A stretch of 64,000 bases of DNA from Trachelipus rathkii (lineage: Eukaryota > Arthropoda > Malacostraca > Isopoda > Trachelipodidae): contig JABUQX010002258.1 of NCBI GenBank assembly GCA_015478945.1, positions 45,001-109,000 on the forward strand, written 5' to 3'. How positions within the stretch are numbered: position 1 is the stretch's first letter; every line of letters begins with the position of its first letter. This document shows, in pieces, positions 37,538 through 49,444 of the stretch. Under the pieces are notes generated by a model, which was given only the letters and a program-made list of their open reading frames with translations, had not been told where the DNA came from and did no database searches. Both the position numbers and the translations under genes were made by a program.

Positions 37538-38490
37538 TTCTTTCTTTCGTTATCTTCCCTTCACTTCCCACATATAGGAATAGGGTGCGTAAACTGCACG
37601 GAAATAGGATAGTTACCTCGAAAGGAAAGCTCCCTACAACTTCCCCTCATACCCTTAAGTGGGAGTCCGTAGCAGCCATTAATCCATTCTAGGGCTTCAC
37701 AACACCGCGACAGACCCCCCACTTTGATATCTCGTCTATGTAAGGTTAATCCCTTGGGTCTGGGCCAAGTCCACAGTCATGCCCCTTCACCAAATCCTGC
37801 CATTCAATCCTATTATGTACCTTAGCGCCTCTGCCAAACTCTCATTCCTTTCCTTCAGACACTCCTTTACTGACTCAATCCATTATTTTTAGGTCTCAGC
37901 CAGTCGATTCCTAGTACATTCGCCACTATACATCCGCTTAATCAACCAACTATCATCCATCCTTTCCATATGACCAAACCATCTTACTACATACACATAT
38001 ATTTTCAAAATTACGCCTTTCTTCACACCACATAACTCCCTAACACGTTCATTACTCATTTTATTAGTTCTTCTTACACCTAACACACCCCTAAGCTTTT
38101 CCATCTGAACAGATTGCACCTTAGATCTATACCTCTTATTCCACACTGTAATTTCACTACTATACATTAACTCCGGTGACAACATAATCTCATGCAGAAC
38201 CCTAGAGCAATCAAGACTTAGTTTCTTTGCATTCACCAAGGATTAATTGCACTAGCCACTTTCCTACCATTCACAATTTTCCTGCTACATTGCATCATCC
38301 AACATATAGCCTTAATATTTAAACTCGGATACTTGTTCCAGTTACTCCTCATCCAACTTGATTTCTCACCGCGGACTCTTCTCACCCACCACCATTACCT
38401 CAATATTATCTACACTTACTTTCAATCTTCACCCACCACCATCATCATCATCTACATTTACTTTCAAATTCCTTTTACACACTCATAACC
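37538..38490 (-). mobile_element. LINE copy 7, minus strand, 5'-truncated
   Basis: The 3' end joins the TA tract through TTCTTTCTTTCTTTCG on the + strand, that is GAAAGAAAGAAAGAA on the element strand, as in copy 2. The shared 3' untranslated region follows, then the protein C-terminus (37889-38239), then the strand after the FADD box, where the minus strand reads LKVNVD and KLDEE near 38470-38350. The copy stops at about 38490 without reaching the FADD box. It is the best-preserved copy at protein level. Confidence 0.82.
37889..38239 (-). pseudogene. LINE reverse-transcriptase C-terminal region
   Basis: A 116-codon frame contains LMYSSEITVWNKRYRSKVQ, VQMEKLRGVLGVRRTNK, RVRELCGVKKG and VVRWFGHMERM followed by GEC. 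These are the connection-region motifs downstream of the reverse-transcriptase core in a LINE family that I know from crustaceans and other arthropods, where the last part reads RWFGHVERM...VYVGEC. The frame is lost just before the expected GRPRKRW. It is a fragment, not a host gene. Confidence 0.82.
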
Positions 38491-40565
38491 CTTCTAAAAT
38501 GAACATTAAACTATGAGAAATATTATTAAATTTGCCTTAAAGTTTTGAGCATCTAACACTTAAGAATGTCGACTTAATGAAATTCGATAATTACTCACAC
38601 GTGATCGGGATAGGGATAAACAGCTTACAATTTCAATATAATTGCTTTCAGGTTTGAACGCGTGTCATTCAAAAACGTCCACTTTCATAAGAAATTCTAA
38701 TATGACACATAATTCCCAGGACAATAAGTTAGTAAGTTTCATTGAAATTTGATAATGTTACACTGTTCGTTTTAACAGGGTTGTGAGAACTAAAATTGAA
38801 GCGTGTTACTTATTCCATATTAAAGTTAGATTATATACTTATTATAACGTAACTTAACCTTCCAAAATAAAAATTAAAAAAAAGTACTCAAAATAATACC
38901 AATAATAATGCTAAATTTTTACAGTTATTTTTTTAGAGAAAGTCTTCTAAAATATATTACTTATATTATATAATAAAATACATTTATATTGATTTTAACT
39001 TATAAACACGTATATCTATTTATATTACTCAATTATTCACATATAAATATATATATATCAAAAATGGATTATTGCGCGTTGCGATGTATTAGAAATTAAT
39101 GAACTTTATACTCTTAATATAAATATAATATCCAACCATATATCTATTGAAGTATAATTTAAAAGTAATTTACAAATAATAGTCTTAACTGTTATAAATT
39201 ACTTATTTATTATTAGTTTATTTATAAAATGATTTATTTAATTTTTTGATTCCACGTTAATTAAAATCAAAGTGTAACACTGTTAAACGCTTACTATAAA
39301 ATTATTATATATAATATTATAATAGATAATTATTTATTGCATAAATAACATTATATTTATTATAAATTATTGTTATAGCAAATTAATATTATTGAAATAA
39401 TGTATCAAGTATAAATTCTAGTAAGGGTTCATATAATAATATATACCTCATCATATTTAATGATATACTCTTATATAATATACTATCTATAACATATATA
39501 TATCCTTTAAGTACTATTAATTAGCCACGTATTATTTATTACTTAATTGATACTTTAAACTTAATGACTATTATATATGTATATGTAAATTCCGATTTTT
39601 ATGTCTTCAAATAGAGCTAATTTTATTTAGAATGTCTAATAAGTATTTAATATATATATAATATAATTAAATATATATATAAATAAATATAAGTTCTTTC
39701 TACTAATGATATTAATATAATATTATATATGTTATTATTGCTAGATTAAAATATTCAATTATTCTAAGTATATTATATTTTAAATTTATAAATAAATACA
39801 GTTTAATTATTTATTAGTACAGTGAATTTATATTAATTTATATTTATATTAATATTTATTTATACAATAAATATTCTAGATATGTATTTATAACTTATAA
39901 AATATATATATATATTTACATAAGTTTTTTATTTATAATTAAATTCACTTAATTTTCTATGGTAAATACTACTTTTAATTTATTATCTTTTATATATATA
40001 TACGTTATAATATGTTATAACTACTATATTTTTGACAATTCTATATATATATAATCACGAGAAATATCGTTGTATAGATTATTTTTTACTTTAGTATAAT
40101 AATTACTGAATACTTGACATACTATCTTATATAATAATATATAATTATATATTAATATATTATTACTCTGATTAAATATGTGTATGAAATAACTACTTTA
40201 TTATAGTAGCCTAATATAATAAATAGGATAATCGCTATTTATTTTAGTATATAATGATAGCGTCGGGGCGTAAATTTTAATGGTAGGCCTAAATATTAAT
40301 TCCATAATAGTCAAAATATATAATAATATAATTTATTTCTAATACTTATAGTATATTATATATTTAATATATTCTGTTAATAAATAATTGTGGTGCAATA
40401 TATAACATACGTAGAGGGTCTTTAACTCCTAAAATTTTAGGTTAAATAATGACCTATATATTTTGTAGTATATATTACTAATCGGTTGAAATTACATGAT
40501 TATTAAGTACTACTAATACTATACTAATATTATAGGTCTATAAATAGGTAAAGTAGGTTAGGGTC
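38491..40565. other. AT-rich sequence, no gene seen
   Basis: Unique-looking AT-rich sequence with TA and ATT clusters. There is no frame longer than 60 codons and no recognised element. Confidence 0.6.
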
Positions 40566-41245
40566 AGGGCCCGTGCCCTCTGGTGTTTGGGTACATTGTA
40601 ACCCACCGAGACGTTCCGGACCTACCTGTATGGGCTTTTTTTGAGGATAGATTCAATATTTTATTCTCTTTTACTATTTTTTGCCCATTTACGGTTGCTT
40701 TGACTGACCTTGAACTTTTTAACCTTGACCTTGACTTTTGGGCCTTGACCTTTTTGGAGTATTATATTATCCCTTTATTCTTTCCACATGGGTCAATTTT
40801 GAGGCACTGCACGGAACATTTTTCGGGATCCAACGCGTATTTTATTGAGGACATTCCCTATACCACCTGACAGTTTTTATTTTAGTGGAAAGGAAAACTT
40901 AGATTTTATCCTTTTTGGAGTCATCGTCGTATTTTGTGGTGCACAGAGTACACACTCTATCTTATTCGAGCTAGTAACCTGACTACTTCTTTAGCGTATG
41001 TGCACCTTTGTGCGTACAGAGAAGAAGGTGTTGCTCGCGACACAATTGGTTTGGTTCACTCGCACACGCTCTCATCACAGCTCACACACTACCCACCTTC
41101 TGTATTATTTTTTGTAGGCCTCAGCCGTGCCCTGTGATTTATTATTCGGTTACTCTTTAGACGTGGGTCATTTTGCCCACGCGCTAACTTTTGGCTACGC
41201 ACTTGATCAGCTCCGATGGGTCATTTTTGTGCCTCAACAATCATA
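40566..41245 (-). repeat. Inverted copy of the TGGGTCAA repeat family
   Basis: CATGGGTCAATTTT (40787), GTGGGTCATTTTGCCCAC (41163) and GATGGGTCATTTTTG (about 41215), together with CCTTGACCTTGAC and GGGCCTTGACCTTTTTGG (about 40720-40757), are reverse-strand versions of the repeats at 49440-50690 (GGTCAAGGCCCAAAAAG). The + frame 40583-40870, rich in DLELFNLDLD, is a product of the repeat. Confidence 0.55.
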
Positions 41246-43315
41246 TATTTGTTCGGATCTAATTAGCATCGCTTAACGGCTGTCTATGGTCTTTCAAGAT
41301 GGTGTATCATAATCTGATTTGTCATTTAATAGACCACGGTGATTTTAAGTGTCCTACACCTCTTTGTACTTTCTCAATTGTTACTAGGCTTTGTTGAGGG
41401 TGCACCTCCGGTTCATTATTTGACTCCTATACCATTATGGAAGATTAATCACCTATCACTCTTATTTGAGACGTTACGGTCAACATCTAACACTACACAC
41501 TTAATTACATTCCATCACATCAAGAATAGATAACTCACACAATCTCACCCTCACTCACACCCAACATACGCATTCTATAGTAGATCACCGACTCGAACAC
41601 GCACACAAACATCCCCGCAAAGAGCGCCCGCCACAGCGCGCAACCACCGGTGCCCGCGAAACGCCGACACAAGCATCCGAACCCTCGACGCTGATAGATC
41701 ACTATCTACTCTACGCCTGCTCCACGCCTTACTACATCTCACTGGCCTCCCACGACCTTCCACCCTAAGTCCCTATATAGCTTACGCACGTCGTTCGTGA
41801 ACCATGAATGTCTTCCCCTTGGGTTTGACCATGCATATTTGACCTATTTCCCCATACTTACAATGAGAGTCACGTTTTGGGCCGCCCGCTCCTTTGATGG
41901 CTTTGAGCTGGGTAATCCAATCCCATTTCAGTATTACGCATTACTCATTTGTGGGTATTATTTTTACAAAATAATATATCTCGTTGAGTATTTTACTCTA
42001 AGTTCATATAGTAGTGAAGGTGTCGAGGTTGATGCCTAGTGAGTCATTGCCATAATCTATTGTTCGTGACTTGACACATCTGAGTTGCAATATTGTATGC
42101 AGTATGCAGAAATAGTAGTATCACCCATGTCGTTGGACTGGATATAAGTGGTCTCATCGTTGAAAAACATGTGTTACGAATTTTAGTGCCAAAGCTGATA
42201 TGTGCATCTTTTTTTCTCTATTTGTTTTCAGAACATCACGCAGTTTTCTGAGGCGTCCTGAATTAATTTTATTCACATATGGGTGTCTACCCTAATGATT
42301 AAGTTAACTAATTCCTTGAGAAGGTAATGAAGGAGATATCGACATTGGTGTACACATGGTCTGACTGACACGGTTATGGCCTAGGCATGTTACTCGCTTT
42401 CTTGTGGTTAATTAGTGTACGTAAATTTTTTTATCTAGCATACTTAATTAGTCTATTATCATTAATTATTATAATTATTTTGTAACAAAGTATTTTATTT
42501 ATATGCTTAATAAAGTTACACCTATATATATACTTACGATCGTAAAGATGACTTATTAAATGTATTAATAGTAAAGTTATATTTATTTTACCTTAACTAA
42601 CCTATCCTATTATTCAAAGGTAATGTTAAGTTCTACTTTATTGTCTACGGTCTACTGTACACTATCTTACCATCCTCAACTCCGCTAATTTTCATCAGAT
42701 TTAGATTTATACAGACAAAAGTTCTCAGTTATTGGATCACATTTACTAAAAAATACTTAATAATTGCAAATAATTTATAACTAGTCAACTTTTAAATCTA
42801 CACTATTAATAGTCTATAAAGACACCTATTCATATTGTAGTACCACATGCAGAGATACCAACTTTATACATTTAAACATATTACCCCTCCCTATACTATT
42901 GCATCACACACGCAATAGATGTAACTCTTTCACCATTACCTCATTAATAGCGTCAAACCCACTTTTTATTCATTCAGTTGAATGGTCTGTATCATAAAAC
43001 TTTGGGAGCCAACTTTGCATGCCTTCAACTTTGTGATTACACACTTCCAGCATTTAAAATGCTCCAGCTATTCGAGAGAATGCACTACTGTTAAATGTAT
43101 GTAAGTCTTTTGATAGACCTTCATCTATTGCACCTGAAAGTGTCTTCTTCTATGATAACCTCACGTCGTATTTGTGATGATTCTCGATTCTATTGATTGA
43201 AGCCAATCTTTGATGCTCATTTCTACGCGCCTAACCTATTAGAGCAGAAGATTACATAATATTCTACTGCTCTCTGATGGTTTCATGTAATAAACAAGAC
43301 ATAATGCATACTCAC
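41246..43315. other. Mixed sequence, no gene seen
   Basis: 41540-41770 is C/A-rich with some GC-rich patches. The 62-codon minus frame there is Arg/Val-rich and unconvincing. 42400-43300 is AT-rich. No element was recognised. Confidence 0.45.
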
Positions 43316-43317
43316 AA

Positions 43318-43660
43318 CAGGGGCGCCGCAGATGGCGACTCTCTGCGTAGAAATAACAACGCCTAACTCGCACGCCGCACTTGACACATGTTATATAGTT
43401 CGTTCCAAATGCTGACCCACCCGCTTAGCATGACGTATTCAGCTACAGCGCGGCGGGCGCAGCAAACTAATATTATCACCGCAATAGTGCCGCCGTATTC
43501 CGAGAGCGTACCTGCGCGGCACGCGCGCGGAGTGCTCGAGAGGCGCACAGCATAATGACTATTATATAGAGAGAGTGACGGAATCGCTATGCCACAGCCC
43601 CTGACCCGCGCAGCGCCCGCAGCCGCTCGCATTATTTGCACCAGGCACCGATAATTGAAC
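43318..43660. other. GC-rich island in AT-rich DNA
   Basis: About 340 bases rich in GC and CpG (GGCGCCGC, GCGCGGCACGCGCGCGG, CGCAGCGCCCGCAGC). The 92-codon minus frame 43363-43641 is Ala/Arg/Gly-rich, as expected from composition alone. It could be a promoter-type CpG island, a GC-rich transposon fragment or foreign sequence; no motif decides. Confidence 0.5.
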
Positions 43661-45820
43661 TATCTCACGCTACACACACACTCTAATTTTCGCGACCCGT
43701 CATGGCATTCAGTATATTATTACTGATTTTCCTACTTTACCACGCGTTTCGGGCTTATTTGTACCGTTCCGAGATACTATATATCAAGTTCGCGTCTGTT
43801 GTGCGACTCTTTTTGTTTTTTCAGCACTTGAACGTCACGGTGACCTATCTATAATCCTTAGTGAACTTCATTATATATAGGTCACTATATTCTATAGTTG
43901 AATAATTAAATAAATATTTATTACAGAGAAATAACGTTCATTATGACTTATTTTATATTATTCTATATAATGGTTATTTATTTTCAATTTATTATATTTT
44001 TCATACGTATAATAATAATGTAGAAAGCAACAAGACCTATATTAAAAGTTAGCTCTCGATATATCTCACGATAAACCTTTTTCTATTCATTCTGCATCCT
44101 ACCATAATTGAGATTAGCGATATCTTACTTATGACCATAACTTGTATTTTATCTCAAACTCTTGCGGCTAAGTGTGCAGTAGAGATTCATCAGATGGTAT
44201 GACCTAAACCAGAAGGGGGTTATTATAAAGTATACAGGCCTCTTTTGGTTTACACTGATTAACATGAGGCTTTTATATATCTTAGAGTTATTACAAATAG
44301 TTGAGAGTCCTCTCTGACTCCAATTCTGTCATACTAGTATCGTTAATTTATATGGGATCACCTTTACTATGTGTAACTTTTTCTAGTCCTTAGCTCGGGT
44401 TAACCTATATTCATGCCTTATAGATAAACTGGAAAAATTCTTCACAATCTCACTTTCTCGTTTTATCTCCATACTGCGTGTATTGGAACCTCTTCTAATC
44501 CATGTATTCCTATGTCAATTGATTTACTAGTCTTGAACAGTATATTCTGTTTATACTCCAGTTATAGAGAGATATATATATAGATATACTCTCTTAGGGT
44601 GTGATATATCAATAGGATTAGTTATTCTTCTATTTGTGATCTCTGTGTAATTAGGATAGATACTTAAACACCTATCCGCATTGCGTGCTTCTGGGAATCA
44701 TCCGAATTCAAAAAGAGATTATACCTAAATTAGGCATCCTTGTTTATTTAATGAGCCTAACGTAGTTTATGGTTCTGGTATACCACATATCTTTATCATG
44801 CGAAAAAGCGTGGGCTTGCTTAAAGTCTTGTTAAATATATCTTTAGGTGACCTGGAATTGGCCTAAACCTCGCTGCCCTACAGCGGGCTCACAGACAAAA
44901 TGGATTACTATCCTCTACTAACTTGGTTAGGTCTATAAGTAAGTTCTTATTGGTCTATACTATCCATTACTTCATTCATTTTGGAGAGCTAGTGTTAGTC
45001 TTTCGTAGCTTTGTAAAGGAGTGCAAGGTCCCGTTGTTTGGTTTCTAATTGTTGATGTTGATTTGTTTAATTTTTGTAAGAGCTTAGATTAATAATAATA
45101 ATAATAAAGACAATTACTCAATAATTTATATTTAAAAAACTTTGAAACATTTTTAAGTTTAACATCGAGCGAATAATATAAAATTGTAAGTGAAATAATA
45201 TGTTAATTTTTAAACTATAATAACTTAGAAATGATTTATAATGAGATAAGAATAAGATAATGTTAACAGAGCAGAACTTATTTTGTTATTTTAGTTATAT
45301 CGGTTTATATTACAATGCGCTAAATAAGATCGCTATGTATTAAAGGCGAGTAAGGGATTTAGAGTTATAGACACCTTATTGGGAACTGTTGTGACAAACT
45401 CCTAGCTTGGGGTTTTAAGCAGGGGGTGTTCTAACGGTAAAGCTGTACTCGGTTCTTACTTGATTCTCTGATTTAGCCTTTACCTCCTCTTTTTTACCTT
45501 TGCTCTTTAAGTGTAAACAGTAAAATATCTATATGCTTGCTTTTAGGACTTATTCTCGACTTTTTTAGTAAAAGTTATTTTAATACTTAAGTTTTAGTTT
45601 ATGCAATTTTCTATTAGAAAATAATATACATAATGTTAAATATAAATGGGCCTAGTGAAGCAAAGATAATGAATCATTATTATAGCAGTTTAAGACAATT
45701 TTTGAGCTAAAATAATTCTAGTTATATTTGAATGAGTATTATAAATGTACGTGGTCATTTACGTGTATTAATAAAAACATAAAATGTTTTAATAAATTAT
45801 CGTATACGTTATAAAGTGAG
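43661..45820. other. AT-rich sequence, no gene seen
   Basis: No frames or repeats of note. A short ATA run lies at about 45090-45107. Confidence 0.55.
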
Positions 45821-46500
45821 TGCTGGCGTGTGGTGTGTGGTGTGTGGTGTGTTGTCGCTGATGTGTTGTGTAGTTGAAGTGTAAGTAAATCTCTTGTAGC
45901 TGGTTTCGTAAGATAAATTCTGTGTAAGTAACATGGTCTTCTGTGTGTGTGTGTGCTGTATATTGTGATATTAAAGATTTTCCTATGCTGTAAAATGTAT
46001 TACTGGTACATAGTGATAACTGTTTGTTGTATATATTTTTTCATTATTAGTTCTTAATACTGTGGAATGTTTGTGTTATTAATTATTAGTGTATAGTGAT
46101 GTGGTTGGTGGTCTGTACTCTTGCTGATGTGTATTTTTAAGTGTTATTATATATATATAATGCTTAAATATTTAATTTGGTAATTAATTTGTATAGTGTC
46201 ATAATGTGAATGTGATCGCTGTGTTAAGATTGATCACTAGTGATTGTGTTGTTTATTATAGTGTGTGTTGTGTGTTGTGGTGTGAATGATGTAAACTCTT
46301 GATATGTGTGTATAAAGTGTAAATGTTAAGTACTCTTATGGGTAATTTATATATATATATTGTAGTGGTCATATTGTGCTCGTGTGTTAGTGTATATTAT
46401 TGTTGAATTGTGATTTGTAGTTTGTGTGGTTGATGTGTGTTTGTGTGTGTTGTGTGTTGGTTGTGTGTGTTGTTGTGTGTGGGTAGTGTGGAAGTGGTCT
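45821..46500. repeat. GT-rich tract
   Basis: GTGTGGTGTG, TGTGTGTG and related runs are spread over about 700 bases, densest at 45830-45860 and 46430-46490. The + frame at 46437-46625 starts in it and is Val/Cys-rich nonsense. Confidence 0.7.
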
Positions 46501-46879
46501 CTGTGAACTGTTCTATAAAATTATATAATAACATTAGGCATGAAGTAAATAATATTATCAGTATATTTTATTCCTTTATTTATAATATTACAATAAGGTT
46601 TAAGATAATAACAATATATATTTAAATAACTATTAATATTAATTTGATAAAGTGTTATTATAAAAATAATAATAAACTTTTATAATTTATATAATATGTT
46701 TATTTTATATATAACATATAATATTATATATCAACTTATATGTATATTTAATTATATTTAACATTATTTGAGTTAAAGTCAGTTCTTAACATATGAGTTA
46801 AAGCAACTTAAACATATCATGGATGGTTATATATAGCAGTAAAAATATCAGTAGTTAAAGCGACTCTGAGTTATTAATT

Positions 46880-47735
46880 ATTACTCAGGTACGCAGATCT
46901 CAGCAAGCTACAACGCCAAGTCACAAAACCAACACGCACCATAACTAACTTTACACTTATACACCTTCGCAGATTGTTAGCGCATCACTAACCTCCTCAT
47001 TGTAATTATTACTTGATCTACATTGTTTTTACATGGATATTGTAAACTCATTCCTAATAAATATATGAAGTTATAGCAGTAAACATAACATTGAGTATTA
47101 ACACGCACCATGTAAGAAGCCGTTACACGTATTTAAATAGATTAAGCAGAAACGCCTTCACAGCACTAACGCAACACAGCATGATATGCTGTACAACGGT
47201 TGTCAACGATTAATTAACGCACGCCACTGAATTGTCACACGCAATATGTATAAAGCAGTAACGACGCTAAAACAAACGCATACTAAATCCCTAGGTGTTA
47301 GGTACATCGTTTGATTACACTCTGAAATCATTCCGATGCTTTTAACTTGTTTACGTTGTATACATTGAGGATTTTATACTGTAACACACGCTGAGCGTGT
47401 ATGTATACATGTACGCTAAACGATGCAGTGAATGTCATAGAGTCACGCAGTAAAGCAGTAAAACAAAAGCATACTAATCCCTTAGGTGTTTGGTAACACC
47501 ATCTATTGAGTTTACTGATTTACTGGCTTTAAGGTATGTTAATGTTAAAATATGTGAGTTAAAGCAGTAAAACATATGAAGTTACAAGGCAGTAATATAA
47601 ACACTCACATGAGTTTATAAGAAGCGATAAAACCAGTAAACCACAAAGCATACTAATCAACCGTCTTGTCTAGTTCTAGGTAACACCAATCTATTCGGAT
47701 TTTACTCGTTTACTGCTTTAAGGACTAGGTCATAA
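46880..47735. repeat. Degenerate tandem array with inverted AAAGCAGTAAA arms
   Basis: Related blocks recur about every 170-200 bases. ACACGCACCAT occurs at about 46929 and 47099. TAAAGCAGTAA starts at 47251 and 47451, with a diverged version near 47621. GCATACTAAT(C) follows each of the last three, and TAGGTxxxxGGTAACACC follows that. Two of the blocks close with the inverse arm TTTACTG(G)CTTTAAGG, at 47519-47534 and 47708-47723. Each complete unit can therefore fold on itself. No protein frame is present. Confidence 0.65.
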
Positions 47736-48080
47736 GAGTCTTAATGTTTTTAATAAATATTTCGTAAAATTGCAAAACACAATGATTCATCATCAGACAC
47801 TCTGGATTTTTTCCTTTTTTTACATAACAATTTTTAAAAAATTTTTAAATAAATTAAAAAGTATTAAGTAAAAAGTATTAAGTAAAAAATAATGTTAATA
47901 AATATATGTGTTAAATAATAGGTCTTTTAATGAGTACAGTTTTAGGTTCGCTGAAAATGTTTTTAATAAATTTCGTACAATTGTAGTAAAAAATGAATGA
48001 CTCATAGTATATTTGAAGAATTCTTTGAAATGTTTAAGTATGAAATAAATGAATGACATTATAGTATAATATATTTTTTC
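47736..48080. other. AT-rich sequence, no gene seen
   Basis: Short A- and T-runs with AAAAGTATTAAGTAAAA duplicated at about 47857-47890. Confidence 0.55.
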
Positions 48081-48082
48081 TC

Positions 48083-48312
48083 ATTCCGCAGGAATATTGC
48101 GCGCTGCGGGCGCACCGCGCCGGGCGGGAACGCGGAAATATGGCGCCCTGCGGGCGCTCGCGCGGGCGGGTATCCTTGACGCCACCATCCGCGGGCCGCA
48201 CACCGCGGGCGGGCCGGGCAACTGACGGTTGGGCACTCGCACTCGCGGGTGCTGGGTTCGATCGGGTCTTCCACGGGAGAGCTGCATGCGGCTCACATTA
48301 CCTGATGGTACG
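48083..48312. repeat. Very GC-rich island, possible SINE or MITE
   Basis: The + strand opens with two imperfect direct units, 48083-48128 and 48129-48170, each running from CGCxGGxAATAT through GCGC and CTGCGGGCGC to CGGGCGGG. It then passes CCGCGGGCC and GGGCGGGCC to GCTGGGTTCGATC at about 48250, which resembles a tRNA B-box, and ends GCGGCTCACATTACCTGATGG. This last part reminds me of dispersed repeats of insects, but I cannot name the family. Both strands give long frames here only because stop codons are rare in GC-rich DNA. Confidence 0.45.
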
Positions 48313-49100
48313 CAACCTTATGAACTAGGGGATAAAGGCATCTAATATTAACACTCCTGTTAACTTTGTGTAGGTTACAGAGCTGATGTATACCATAATA
48401 AGTGTGTATTCATCTATGATTAGTATGATATTCATTCAAATATATGCTTGCAGTATCACAGATGTCGTCATCATAATGATGTAGTCACATCATTAAGATT
48501 CGTAACCTTCAAAGTTGAGTGCATAAGTTAGAGCATCACAAATTAATCAAGTTGTGATGTATGCTCGTCAGACTGTAAGTGTATCTCTGTTAGTGATGGG
48601 TGTGAGAATGCTAAGTGGTAATATTGGTTTAATGTACGGATCTATGAGAGTGTAAGGCGCTATATATAGTGTCATAGTGTGTATAGGTGTCACATAAGTG
48701 AATGTGCTGTAATATCAAGTGTTCATAGTCGTATTTGTGGTGGATAAGGTGTGTGTGCAAGTGATAATATATATATATATAATGGGAATATTATTTATTC
48801 TTGTTATTATATATATATATATATAATCATTTTATTATTTAGGTTTTAATCATAATTATCTATATTTATAACTAATACTATAATGAGGTATTATTTTTAT
48901 ATATATTTTAGTATATTATTTGTATTATTTCTATATATATATTTATTTATAACCGGTCTTAAAGTATCATCTCGTATATCAGTATTATAGTCTAGCTATA
49001 TACTAGTACATATATATTCAGGCTAAAATGACCTAAGAAAAAGACTAACTCATAGTAGGTAGCATCCTAGCAGCTTGTATTATACACCAATCGAATCGCT
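48313..49100. other. AT-rich sequence, no gene seen
   Basis: Contains short TA tracts at about 48768-48782 and 48809-48824. Nothing else recognised. Confidence 0.55.
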
Positions 49101-49197
49101 CTACTTATAACCTAGGGGTAAGACCACACATAATTAGGGCTTTGCGGTAGAGACTCATGGGGAGTAGAAAAGGCTCTCGAAAAAAAGTGGCAACTCC

Positions 49198-49360
49198 GAG
49201 TTGGCATCTATTGGTGGCAGTCACTTTGGCACTTATAGTGTGGCACTCACTTGGCACTCTCTGTGACTCCACTTGGCACTGCCATTGGCACTCATTTAAT
49301 GGCATTCTTTTTCTACTTGGCACTGCGAAATGGTGTCAACTAATACACCAGGCACTCATG
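49198..49360 (+). repeat. TTGGCACT short-repeat cluster
   Basis: TTGGCACT is exact at 49226, 49251, 49273, 49285 and 49317. Near matches (TTGGCATC, GTGGCACT, AGGCACT) lie between and around these. Spacing is irregular, 12 to 32 bases. The frames on both strands (49105-49323 minus and 49157-49369 plus) are products of the repeat. Confidence 0.75.
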
Positions 49361-49444
49361 AGTAATTAACCTACACAATAGAACACTAATAAAGATACAA
49401 TCACTAGAGTACTTTCCTTTACGGTTGATTGGGAACCACTCAAA

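Noticed and set aside
48240..48262. tRNA gene suggested by GGTTCGATC
   Set aside because: No acceptor stem, anticodon arm or convincing A-box could be placed. At most this is a tRNA-derived repeat.
48059..48328. Overlapping 62-71 codon frames on both strands
   Set aside because: GC-rich DNA has few stop codons. Composition is Arg/Ala/Pro-rich in every frame and there is no motif.
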